Origin: Sinorhizobium terangae
GTDB taxonomy: Bacteria; Pseudomonadota; Alphaproteobacteria; Rhizobiales; Rhizobiaceae
NCBI RefSeq assembly: GCF_029714365.1
Contig: NZ_CP121659.1
Span: 3,433,001 to 3,497,000 of the forward strand
Direction: 5' to 3'
Length of the DNA: 64,000 bases
Of this stretch, positions 37,470-45,627 are shown piece by piece. The notes under the pieces were generated by a model, which was not told the origin of the DNA, ran no database searches, and saw nothing but the letters and a program-made list of their open reading frames with translations. A program made the position numbers and the translations under genes. Within the stretch, counting starts at the first letter, position 1. Each line of letters begins with the position of its first letter.

Positions 37470-38870
37470 GTGAAAGAAAATAGTTTCGTATCCGCCGACG
37501 AGATCCGCTCGGCCTTCTCCGCCGCCATGTCGGTCATGTACCGCGAAGAGGTGCCGGCCTATGGCACGCTCATGGAACTGGTGGCGAAGGTCAATGCCGA
37601 TACGCTGGCGGCGGACGCGACTTTGAAGGACCGCCTGGAGGCAACCTGCTCGCTCGACCGCATCTCGGAGGAGCGCCATGGGGCGATTCGCCTCGGCACG
37701 CCGGCCGAACTTTCGATGATGCGCCGCGTATTCGCCGTCATGGGCATGTATCCGGTCGGCTATTACGACCTTTCGACCGCTGGCGTACCGGTCCATTCGA
37801 CCGCGTTCCGGCCGGTCGGCGATGCCGCATTGAAGCGCAATCCCTTCCGCGTCTTCACCTCGCTTTTGAGGCTCGACCTTATCGCCAACGAGAGCCTGCG
37901 CGCCGAGGCGGAAGTGATTCTTCGCGAGCGCCGGATCTTCACCTCTGGCGCGATCGAGCTCACCGAAAAAGCCGAGCGCGACGGCGGGCTCGACGAGGCC
38001 GACGCCGAACGCTTCGTCGCGGAGGTGCTGGAGACCTTCCGCTGGCACGACAAGGCCAATGTCAGCACCGACATGTACAAGCGCCTGCACGACGCGCACC
38101 GGCTGATCGCCGACGTCGTTTCCTTCAAGGGACCGCACATCAACCATCTGACGCCGCGCACGCTCGACATCGACAAGGTCCAAGCGCTGATGCCCGAATA
38201 TGGCATTGCCCCGAAGGCCGTCGTCGAAGGCCCGCCGACGCGCAAATGCGCGATCCTCCTTCGCCAGACGTCATTCAAGGCGCTGGAAGAACCCGTCTCC
38301 TTCCGTGACGGCGAGGGCGCGTGGAAAACCGGTTCGCATACGGCGCGTTTCGGCGAGATCGAACAGCGCGGCATCGCGCTGACGCCCAAGGGGCGCAGCC
38401 TCTACGACCGGCTGCTCGACGAATCGCGCAGGATCGTGCGGCCCGCCGCCGACGGCTCCAACGCGAAGCAATACGAAGCAGCCCTTGCCCAGGCCTTCGG
38501 GGCCTTCCCCGACAGCTGGGCGGAGATCCGTGAAGCGGGGCTTGGCTATTTCAGCTATTCTTTGACAGAAAAGGGCCGGCAGACGAAGCTCGCCGGACGC
38601 CGCGACATAGACGCGCTAGTCGCCGAAGGCCTCGTAGAGTTCGATCCAATCGTCTACGAGGACTTCCTTCCGGTCAGCGCCGCCGGTATCTTCCAGTCGA
38701 ACCTCGGCGACGGCGCCCAGCAGGAGTTCGTCGCAAGTCCGAACCAGAAGCGCTTCGAGGCAGATCTGGGCGTCGCCGTCCTCAACGAGTTCGATCACTA
38801 TGCCGGTATCGAACAGGCATCAATCGAAAGCTGCCTTCAGGCGCTCTCCGTCGCAATGGCAGCGGAATGA
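37470..38870 (+). CDS. hglS: 2-oxoadipate dioxygenase/decarboxylase (HglS/YdcJ, DUF1338)
   Basis: Fe(II)-dependent oxygenase converting 2-oxoadipate to D-2-hydroxyglutarate with loss of CO2, the step described for lysine breakdown in Pseudomonas putida. 466 residues from the GTG at 37470 (GAGG upstream). With that start the expected metal ligands fall at His70 (in ERHGAIR) and His226 (in GPHINHLTPRTLDID), with the Glu ligand at about 296 in GEIEQRG, and the substrate Arg at 74. The C-terminal DFLPVSAAGIFQSNLGD is also a family hallmark. An upstream ATG at 37431 adds 13 non-conserved residues. The D-2-hydroxyglutarate dehydrogenase gene follows after 15 bases. Confidence 0.9.
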   Translation: MKENSFVSADEIRSAFSAAMSVMYREEVPAYGTLMELVAKVNADTLAADATLKDRLEATCSLDRISEERHGAIRLGTPAELSMMRRVFAVMGMYPVGYYDLSTAGVPVHSTAFRPVGDAALKRNPFRVFTSLLRLDLIANESLRAEAEVILRERRIFTSGAIELTEKAERDGGLDEADAERFVAEVLETFRWHDKANVSTDMYKRLHDAHRLIADVVSFKGPHINHLTPRTLDIDKVQALMPEYGIAPKAVVEGPPTRKCAILLRQTSFKALEEPVSFRDGEGAWKTGSHTARFGEIEQRGIALTPKGRSLYDRLLDESRRIVRPAADGSNAKQYEAALAQAFGAFPDSWAEIREAGLGYFSYSLTEKGRQTKLAGRRDIDALVAEGLVEFDPIVYEDFLPVSAAGIFQSNLGDGAQQEFVASPNQKRFEADLGVAVLNEFDHYAGIEQASIESCLQALSVAMAAE

Positions 38871-38885
38871 CACAGCGACGATGAG

Positions 38886-40307
38886 ATGATTGGAAAAGAG
38901 CATATCGACGCGCTGACGAAGATCCTTGGCGACAAGGGCGTCGTTGCGCGTGCGGAAGACATGCGAGCCTATGAGACCGGTGCGCGCTACGATGAGGGCC
39001 GCGCGGCTGCCGTTTTGCGCCCGGGGACAACGGCGGAGGTCTCGGCCGCGGTCGCCTATTGCGTCCGAAACGACCTCGCGCTCATCCCGCAGTCCGGCAA
39101 TACCGGCGTCGTGTCGGGATCGACGCCGGACAACACCGGCACGGAGATCGTTCTTAGTCTAGACAGGCTGACCAGGCAGCTAGAGCTCGACAGAAACAAT
39201 CGCTCTGTGCGTGTCGATGCCGGCTTTCGCCTCTCCGACCTCAATCGGCGGCTGGAGGAACACGACCTGTTCTTCCCGATCGACCTTGGTTCCGATCCGC
39301 GGCTTGGCGGCATGATTGCGACCAATACCGGCGGTTCGCGCTTCCTGAAGTACGGCGGCGTGCGCCGCAATACGCTGGGCCTGAAGGTGGTGCTCGCCGA
39401 CGAGAACGGCACCGTTCTCGACCTCGATTGCGACCTGCGCAAGAACAACACCGGCATCGACTGGAAGCAGATCTTCATCGGAACCACCGGCGCCTTCGGC
39501 ATCGTCACGGAATGCGTGCTGAACCTTGAGCGGGTGCCGAAACAGACGGCAACGGCTTTCCTCGTCCCGGCAAGCGGCGCTGATGTGCTGCACCTGCTAA
39601 ACGCCATGGAAGAGCGGCTCGGCGCCTATCTTTCGGCCTTCGAAGGCATGTCGAAGAACGCGATCGCTGCGACCCTGGCACATGTGCCGTCGCTGAAGAA
39701 TCCTTTCCAGGGCGGCAATGTCCCCGACTATGTGATCCTCGCCGAGATCTCCCGCACCTGGGCGCCGCGCGAGGGCGAACAATCGCTCGACGCCGTTCTC
39801 GAAAGCGTGCTCGCCGAAATCTGGGAATCGGAAGAGGCGCCGCTTGCCGACGCCTTCGTCGGTCCGCCGCACGAGATCTGGGCGCTTCGCCACGCGCTTC
39901 CCGAAGGTGTAAAGCATCTCGGCAAGCTGATCGCCTTCGACCTTTCGTTCCGCAGAGGTGATATCATGGCCTTCTGCGACCATATGAAGACCGAGATGCC
40001 GGAGAAGTTCCCAGGCGTCACCGTCTGCGATTTCGGCCATATCGGCGACGGCGGCGTGCATTTCAATCTCGTCGTGGCAAAGGATAGCCCGCTATTGGCT
40101 GAGGCGAGCTTCGAACAGCGATTGCGCGAATGGGTCTTCGCGGTGGCCGTCGAGCAATATGGCGGCAGCTTCAGTGCGGAGCATGCAATCGGCCGGCGTA
40201 ACCAGGCTTTCTACGATTTCTACACGCCGGAGAAACTGAAGGAGATGGCCCGCGGCCTGAAAACACTTACATCGCCGGGAAAGCTCGGCAGCGTACGTTT
40301 TGGTTAA
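38886..40307 (+). CDS. FAD-linked D-2-hydroxyglutarate dehydrogenase-type oxidoreductase
   Basis: Flavoprotein of 473 residues with the FAD_binding_4 fold: PQSGNTGVVSGSTPD binds the FAD pyrophosphate, GGMIATNTGGSRFLKYGGVR follows, and the C-terminal cap has CDFGHIGDGGVHFNLV and FSAEHAIGRRN. It matches the D-lactate/D-2-hydroxyglutarate dehydrogenase group. Directly after hglS, it would oxidise D-2-hydroxyglutarate to 2-oxoglutarate and close the route to the TCA cycle. D-lactate or glycolate activity cannot be excluded from sequence. Confidence 0.88.
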   Translation: MIGKEHIDALTKILGDKGVVARAEDMRAYETGARYDEGRAAAVLRPGTTAEVSAAVAYCVRNDLALIPQSGNTGVVSGSTPDNTGTEIVLSLDRLTRQLELDRNNRSVRVDAGFRLSDLNRRLEEHDLFFPIDLGSDPRLGGMIATNTGGSRFLKYGGVRRNTLGLKVVLADENGTVLDLDCDLRKNNTGIDWKQIFIGTTGAFGIVTECVLNLERVPKQTATAFLVPASGADVLHLLNAMEERLGAYLSAFEGMSKNAIAATLAHVPSLKNPFQGGNVPDYVILAEISRTWAPREGEQSLDAVLESVLAEIWESEEAPLADAFVGPPHEIWALRHALPEGVKHLGKLIAFDLSFRRGDIMAFCDHMKTEMPEKFPGVTVCDFGHIGDGGVHFNLVVAKDSPLLAEASFEQRLREWVFAVAVEQYGGSFSAEHAIGRRNQAFYDFYTPEKLKEMARGLKTLTSPGKLGSVRFG

Positions 40308-40313
40308 GCCCTT

Positions 40314-40355
40314 GGGGTGAGGAAAGTGTGAAGCGGTTTTCCGCCCGCATCCCGC
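40314..40355. repeat. Short palindromic repeat inside the lysine operon
   Basis: GGGGTGAGGAAAGTGTGAAGCGG, then TTTT, then CCGCCCGCATCCCGC. Same family as 10671-10714, and it shares AAGTGTG-N2-GCGGTTTT with 17571-17619. It lies in the 85-base gap between two co-directional genes, where it could act in mRNA processing or attenuation. Confidence 0.6.
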
Positions 40356-40392
40356 GCAACCAATAAATGAGACAAAACGGGAGTCAGTTGAG

Positions 40393-41925
40393 ATGAACAT
40401 TGCAACCAAGAAAGTCGACGTCGCCAAAGAGGCCGCTGCCCTCCTCGACAAGATGGGCGTCGCCCGCGAACTCTATGTGAGCGGCGAAATGCCGTCCTAC
40501 AGCCCGGTCACCGGCGAACAGATCGCCAGCCTCAAGATCGTTTCGGCCGCCGAAGCCGCGGCCCGGATCGAACGGGCCAACGAAGCCTTCCGCGCCTGGC
40601 GACTCGTGCCGGCGCCGAAGCGCGGCGAGCTCGTCCGTCTGCTCGGCGAGGAGCTGCGCACCTTCAAGGCCGACCTCGGCCGTCTGGTCTCGCTCGAAGC
40701 CGGCAAGATCCCGTCGGAGGGCCTTGGCGAGGTGCAGGAGATGATCGACATCTGCGATTTCGCCGTCGGCCTCTCCCGGCAGCTCTATGGTCTCACGATC
40801 GCCACCGAACGCCCGGGCCACCGCATGATGGAAACCTGGCATCCGCTCGGCGTCGTCGGCATCATCTCCGCCTTCAACTTCCCGGTCGCCGTCTGGTCGT
40901 GGAACGCGGCACTGGCGCTCGTCTGCGGCAACGCCGTCGTCTGGAAGCCGTCCGAAAAGACGCCGCTCACCGCGCTTGCATCGCAGGCGATCCTTGAGCG
41001 TGCCCTCGCCCGCTTCGGCGATGCGCCGGAAGGTCTATCGCAAGTGCTGATCGGCGACCGCACGGTCGGCGAAGTGCTCGTCGATCACCCGAAGGTGCCG
41101 CTCGTCTCGGCCACCGGTTCGACCCGCATGGGCCGCGAAGTCGGCCCGCGTCTTGCGAAGCGCTTCGCCCGTGCCATCCTCGAACTCGGCGGCAACAATG
41201 CCGGCATCGTCTGCCCGTCGGCCGATCTCGACATGGCGCTCCGCGCCATCGCCTTCGGCGCCATGGGCACTGCCGGCCAGCGCTGCACGACGCTGCGCCG
41301 CCTCTTCGTCCATGAAAGCGTCTACGATCAGCTCGTCCCGCGCCTGAAGAAGGCCTACACGTCGGTGTCCGTCGGCAACCCGCTGGAATCGACAGCGCTT
41401 GTCGGTCCGCTCGTCGACAAGGCCGCCTTCGACAATATGCAGAAGGCGATTGCCGACGCGAAGGCCCATGGCGGTGCCGTCACCGGCGGCGAGCGCGTCG
41501 AACTCGGGCATGAGCACGGCTACTACGTGAAGCCGGCGCTCGTCGAAATGCCGAAGCAGGAGGGCCCGGTTCTCGAAGAGACCTTCGCGCCGATCCTCTA
41601 TGTCATGAAGTACAGCGACTTCGACGCCGCACTCGCCGACCACAATGCGGTCGCGGCCGGCCTTTCGTCGTCGATCTTCACCCGCGACATGCAGGAATCG
41701 GAACGCTTCCTCGCGGCCGACGGCTCTGACTGCGGCATCGCCAACGTCAACATCGGCACCTCCGGCGCGGAAATCGGCGGCGCCTTCGGTGGCGAGAAGG
41801 AAACCGGCGGCGGCCGTGAATCGGGCTCCGATGCCTGGAAGGCCTACATGCGCCGGGCCACCAACACGATCAACTATTCGAAGGCTTTGCCGCTGGCGCA
41901 GGGCGTTTCGTTCGACATCGAATAA
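40393..41925 (+). CDS. amaB: 2-aminoadipate semialdehyde (piperideine-6-carboxylate) dehydrogenase
   Basis: NAD(P)-dependent aldehyde dehydrogenase of the ALDH7/antiquitin type, oxidising L-2-aminoadipate 6-semialdehyde to 2-aminoadipate. 510 residues; FNFPVAVWSWNAALALVCGN is the ALDH7 cofactor segment, the catalytic Glu is in LELGGNNAGIV and the catalytic Cys in GTAGQRCTTLRRLFVHESVYD, which is characteristic of this subfamily rather than of generic ALDHs. It belongs to the same strand and probably the same transcript as hglS and the dehydrogenase, and its role completes lysine catabolism. Confidence 0.9.
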   Translation: MNIATKKVDVAKEAAALLDKMGVARELYVSGEMPSYSPVTGEQIASLKIVSAAEAAARIERANEAFRAWRLVPAPKRGELVRLLGEELRTFKADLGRLVSLEAGKIPSEGLGEVQEMIDICDFAVGLSRQLYGLTIATERPGHRMMETWHPLGVVGIISAFNFPVAVWSWNAALALVCGNAVVWKPSEKTPLTALASQAILERALARFGDAPEGLSQVLIGDRTVGEVLVDHPKVPLVSATGSTRMGREVGPRLAKRFARAILELGGNNAGIVCPSADLDMALRAIAFGAMGTAGQRCTTLRRLFVHESVYDQLVPRLKKAYTSVSVGNPLESTALVGPLVDKAAFDNMQKAIADAKAHGGAVTGGERVELGHEHGYYVKPALVEMPKQEGPVLEETFAPILYVMKYSDFDAALADHNAVAAGLSSSIFTRDMQESERFLAADGSDCGIANVNIGTSGAEIGGAFGGEKETGGGRESGSDAWKAYMRRATNTINYSKALPLAQGVSFDIE

Positions 41926-41950
41926 TTCGCGGCTTCGAATAGGATCGATC

Positions 41951-43183
41951 ATGACCATCAATGCAACGGTGAAGGAGGCGGGCTTTCTGCCCGCCTCGCG
42001 GATCGCCTCGATCGGCGTTTCCGAAATCCTGAAGATCGGCGCTCGCGCCAACGCCATGAAGCGCGAAGGCAAGCCGGTGATCATCCTCGGCGCCGGCGAG
42101 CCGGACTTCGACACGCCGGACCATGTCAAGCAAGCGGCATGGGACGCGATCCAGCGCGGCGAGACGAAATATACGGCGCTCGATGGCACGCCGGAGTTGA
42201 AGAAGGCGATCCGCGAAAAGTTCCAGCGCGAGAACGGTCTCGCCTACGAGACGGACGAGATCACGGTCGCCACCGGCGCCAAGCAGATTCTCTTCAACGC
42301 CATGATGGCGTCGATCAATCCCGGCGACGAGGTGATCATCCCGACGCCCTACTGGACCTCCTATTCGGACATCGTCCAGATCTGCGAAGGCAATCCGGTG
42401 CTGATCGCTTGCGATGCATCTTCCGGCTTCCGACTCACCGCCGACAAGCTCGAAGCGGCGATCACGCCGAAGACGCGCTGGGTGTTGCTCAACTCACCCT
42501 CGAACCCGTCTGGCGCCGCCTACAGCGCGGCCGATTACCGGCCGTTGCTCGAAGTGCTTCTCAGGCATCCGCATGTCTGGCTGCTCGTCGATGACATGTA
42601 CGAGCACATCGCCTATGACGGCTTCCGCTTCGTGACTCCGGCCCAGCTCGAGCCTCGGCTGAAGGACCGTACGCTCACCGTCAACGGCGTATCGAAGGCC
42701 TATGCCATGACCGGCTGGCGGATCGGCTATGCCGGCGGCCCGCGCGAGCTCATCAAGGCGATGGCCGTCGTCCAGAGCCAGGCGACCTCCTGCCCGTCCT
42801 CGGTCAGCCAGGCGGCCTCTGTTGCGGCGCTGAACGGCCCCCAGGATTTCCTCAAGGAACGCACCGCAAGCTTTCAGCGCCGCCGCGATCTCGTGGTCAG
42901 CGGCTTGAACGCCATCGAAGGTCTCGATTGCCGCGTCCCGGACGGCGCCTTCTATACCTTCTCCGGCTGCGCAGGCATGCTCGGCAAGGTGACGCCATCG
43001 GGCAAGACGATCGAAACCGATACGGACTTCTGCTCCTACCTGCTCGACGACGCCCACGTCGCCGTCGTCCCGGGCTCGGCCTTCGGCCTTTCGCCCTTCT
43101 TCCGCATCTCCTATGCGACGTCGGAAGCGGAGCTGAAGGAAGCGCTCACCCGCATCGCCGCCGCCTGCGCGCGGCTGTCGTGA
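41951..43183 (+). CDS. aatB: aminotransferase AatB (aspartate/2-aminoadipate type)
   Basis: Class I pyridoxal-phosphate aminotransferase, 410 residues, matching the length I recall for S. meliloti AatB. LNSPSNPSGAAYS and the Schiff-base lysine in NGVSKAYAMTGWRIGYAGG are present. AatB is described as an aspartate aminotransferase; position after amaB suggests it, or an activity of it, converts 2-aminoadipate to 2-oxoadipate for HglS. The ATG at 41951 is the real start; the frame open to 41645 only runs through amaB out of frame. Confidence 0.92.
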   Translation: MTINATVKEAGFLPASRIASIGVSEILKIGARANAMKREGKPVIILGAGEPDFDTPDHVKQAAWDAIQRGETKYTALDGTPELKKAIREKFQRENGLAYETDEITVATGAKQILFNAMMASINPGDEVIIPTPYWTSYSDIVQICEGNPVLIACDASSGFRLTADKLEAAITPKTRWVLLNSPSNPSGAAYSAADYRPLLEVLLRHPHVWLLVDDMYEHIAYDGFRFVTPAQLEPRLKDRTLTVNGVSKAYAMTGWRIGYAGGPRELIKAMAVVQSQATSCPSSVSQAASVAALNGPQDFLKERTASFQRRRDLVVSGLNAIEGLDCRVPDGAFYTFSGCAGMLGKVTPSGKTIETDTDFCSYLLDDAHVAVVPGSAFGLSPFFRISYATSEAELKEALTRIAAACARLS

Positions 43184-43206
43184 GAGTAGTAACAAACGGG
43201 CGTAGT

Positions 43207-43313
43207 CTGCCCCTCACCCTAGCCCTCTCCCCGCGTGCGGGGGGACTTCGGCGGCGCGGCATACACCTTCTCCCCGCCTGCGGGGAGAAGGTCGCGGCAG
43301 CGGGATGAGGGGC
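43207..43313. repeat. RIME-type palindromic element
   Basis: GCCCCTCACCCTAGCCCTC and a CCCCGCGTGCGGGG hairpin, then CCTTCTCCCCGCCTGCGGGG and AGGTCGCGGCAGCGGGATGA. It fills the gap between aatB and the convergent regulator gene. Confidence 0.8.
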
Positions 43314-43368
43314 CTTCCCGAGCTTTACCGAACACCACGTGCAGCCCGCCCCGCAACACTGCCCTACC

Positions 43369-43917
43369 TCAAAACGTCGGCGGCGTGCAGGCGCTGATCA
43401 CCTTGCACGGCACCGGCCCGACGCAGCGAAAACGATGCGGTCGGCGGCTTTCGAAATAATAGGCGTCGCCCGGCCCGAGGACGCGCCGCTCGTCATCGAC
43501 GGTGACCTCCAGCCGCCCGGAGAGCACGATACCGCCCTCCTCGCCCTCGTGCACCAGGGGCACCTTGCCGGTGTCCGCCCCCGGCTGATAGCACTCCTTC
43601 AATATCTGCAGGCTACGGCCGAAAAGATTGTCGCCAACCTGGCGATAGGAGATCGGCCCCTTGCCGATCTCGACCAGCTCCTCCGCCGCATAGAAGGCCT
43701 TGCGCGGCTTTTCCGGCTCGAAGGAAAAGAACTCCGCAAGCCCGATCGGAATACCGTCGAGAATGCGCTTCAAGGCGCCAACCGACGGGTTCGAGGCATT
43801 CGATTCGATTAGCGAGATGGTGGAGTTGGTGACGCCCGCCCTCTTGGCAAGCTCGCGCTGGGAGAGATTGTGCATCAGCCGCACATGGCGCAGGCGTTTG
43901 CCGATATCGACACTCAT
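43369..43917 (-). CDS. XRE-cupin transcriptional regulator (PuuR type)
   Basis: 182-residue two-domain regulator: N-terminal XRE helix-turn-helix (MHNLSQRELAKRAGVTNSTI then SLIESNASNPSVGALKRIL, about residues 18-56) and C-terminal cupin (GEEGGIVLSGRLEVTVDDER, VLGPGDAYYFESRRPHRFR). Such proteins, like PuuR, often repress polyamine or amino-acid catabolic genes and sense the substrate with the cupin. It is divergent from the omega-transaminase gene with 145 bases between starts and is its likely regulator. Confidence 0.9.
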   Translation of the reverse strand: MSVDIGKRLRHVRLMHNLSQRELAKRAGVTNSTISLIESNASNPSVGALKRILDGIPIGLAEFFSFEPEKPRKAFYAAEELVEIGKGPISYRQVGDNLFGRSLQILKECYQPGADTGKVPLVHEGEEGGIVLSGRLEVTVDDERRVLGPGDAYYFESRRPHRFRCVGPVPCKVISACTPPTF

Positions 43918-44062
43918 CGCAGGTTCCGTGTTGACGTTGTTTGAAATATCGAAACTCTAGCAAGTCGCCTCCATAAAATACAGTGGCTTAGCCAAACGAA
44001 GAAAAGGACTTGTTCGGCAATCCAAATCATGGCGTCAATCGTGAATTCGACAGGAGGATGCC

Positions 44063-45400
44063 ATGGACGCCCACAACAAGCCCAACGCCCCGGTGCTCGA
44101 CAGCTACTGGATGCCCTTTACTGCCAACCGCCAGTTCAAGGCCGCGCCCCGACTGCTCGCCTCGGCCGAGGGCATGCACTATACCAGCATCGACGGCCGG
44201 ACGATCCTTGACGGCACCGCCGGCCTCTGGTGCGTCAATGCCGGCCATGGCCGCCGGCAGATCGCTGCCGCGGTCGAGCGGCAGCTTTCGACCATGGACT
44301 TCGCCCCCTCCTTCCAGATGGGCCATCCGATCGCCTTCGATTTTGCCGAACGGCTCGCTGAAATCGCGCCCGGCCCGGCTGGCGCCAAGCTCGACCGCGT
44401 GTTCTTCACCGGCTCCGGTTCAGAATCCGTCGACACCGCGCTGAAGATCGCGCTCGCCTACCAGCGCTCGATCGGCCAGGGCACGCGCACACGGCTGATC
44501 GGCCGCGAGCGCGGTTATCACGGTGTCGGCTTCGGCGGCATCTCCGTCGGCGGCATCGTCAACAATCGCCGCGTCTTCCCGCAACTCCCGGGCTCTGACC
44601 ATCTGCGCCATACCCATGACCCAGCGAAAAACGCTTTCGTCAAGGGCCAGCCAGAACATGGCGCCGAGCTTGCCGACGACCTCGAAAGGCTCGTCGCACT
44701 GCACGGCGCCGAAACCATCGCCGCCTGCATCGTCGAACCGGTTGCCGGCTCAACCGGCGTGCTGATCCCGCCGAAGGGCTATCTCGAACGGCTGCGCGCT
44801 ATCTGCGACAAGCACGGCATCCTCCTGATCTTCGACGAGGTGATCACCGGCTTCGGCCGCCTCGGCGCCGCCTTCGCAACCGACTATTTCGGCGTCACCC
44901 CAGATCTCGTCACCACGGCCAAGGGTCTCACCAACGGCGCCATCCCGATGGGCGCGGTCTTTGCGAGCCGCAAGGTGCACGATGCGCTGATGCACGGTCC
45001 GGAAGGCCAGATCGAGCTTTTCCACGGCTACACCTATTCCGGCCACCCGGCCGCCTGCGCCGCCGGCATCGCTACGCTCGACATCTATCGCGACGAGGGC
45101 CTGATGACCCGCGCTGCCGAGCTGCAGGAGGACTGGCACGAGGCGATGCATTCGCTGAAGGGCCTGCCACATGTCATCGACATCCGCACCATCGGCCTCA
45201 TTGCCGGCATCGAGCTGCAATCGCGCGACGGCGCCCCCGGCGCCCGTGCCTACGAGGTCTTCGTCGATTGCTTCGAAAGGGGGCTCCTTATCCGCGTCAC
45301 CGGCGACATCATCGCCTTCTCGCCGCCGCTGATCGTCGAAAAGAAGCATTTCGGTGAGATCGTCTCGATGCTCGCGGACGCATTGAAGCGGGTGAAGTAA
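44063..45400 (+). CDS. omega-amino acid:pyruvate aminotransferase (class III)
   Basis: Pyridoxal-phosphate transaminase of 445 residues moving the terminal amino group of beta-alanine or similar omega-amino acids or amines to pyruvate. SYWMPFTANRQFK and the WCVNAGHG segment are typical of beta-alanine:pyruvate transaminases; FFTGSGSESVDTALKIAL, LIFDEVITGFGRLG and the PLP lysine in TTAKGLTNGAIPMG follow. ACAGGAGG precedes the ATG. True donor (beta-alanine, a diamine, taurine) is unclear. Divergent from the XRE-cupin gene. Confidence 0.9.
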   Translation: MDAHNKPNAPVLDSYWMPFTANRQFKAAPRLLASAEGMHYTSIDGRTILDGTAGLWCVNAGHGRRQIAAAVERQLSTMDFAPSFQMGHPIAFDFAERLAEIAPGPAGAKLDRVFFTGSGSESVDTALKIALAYQRSIGQGTRTRLIGRERGYHGVGFGGISVGGIVNNRRVFPQLPGSDHLRHTHDPAKNAFVKGQPEHGAELADDLERLVALHGAETIAACIVEPVAGSTGVLIPPKGYLERLRAICDKHGILLIFDEVITGFGRLGAAFATDYFGVTPDLVTTAKGLTNGAIPMGAVFASRKVHDALMHGPEGQIELFHGYTYSGHPAACAAGIATLDIYRDEGLMTRAAELQEDWHEAMHSLKGLPHVIDIRTIGLIAGIELQSRDGAPGARAYEVFVDCFERGLLIRVTGDIIAFSPPLIVEKKHFGEIVSMLADALKRVK

Positions 45401-45421
45401 GGGTACTGACGCGTGAGATAA

Positions 45422-45584
45422 GGCCCCTCCCCAACCCCTCCCCACAGGTGGGAGGGGCTTTGGCGCCTGCAGTACCCAACTGCCATTCCCCAGGCTTCGA
45501 GTCTCTCGTAACGATCAAGAGAGGTGGGGAACAGTGCGGCAAGTTAAGCCCCTCCCGCCTGTGGGGAGGGGTTGGGGAGGGGCA
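45422..45584. repeat. Inverted pair of palindromic elements (CCTCCCCA subtype)
   Basis: GGCCCCTCCCCAACCCCTCC and a CACAGGTGGGAGGGG end (45422-45460) recurs almost exactly inverted at 45547-45583. About 86 bases separate the copies, the same spacing as in the pair at 21985-22151. Confidence 0.8.
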
Positions 45585-45627
45585 TTCACGCACCGTCCCA
45601 GCATGGCAATCCGCTTTGCCGAACGAC

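Noticed and set aside
41645..41950. N-terminal extension of AatB
   Set aside because: These codons are an out-of-frame reading of the aldehyde dehydrogenase end; the ATG at 41951 gives the expected 410 residues.
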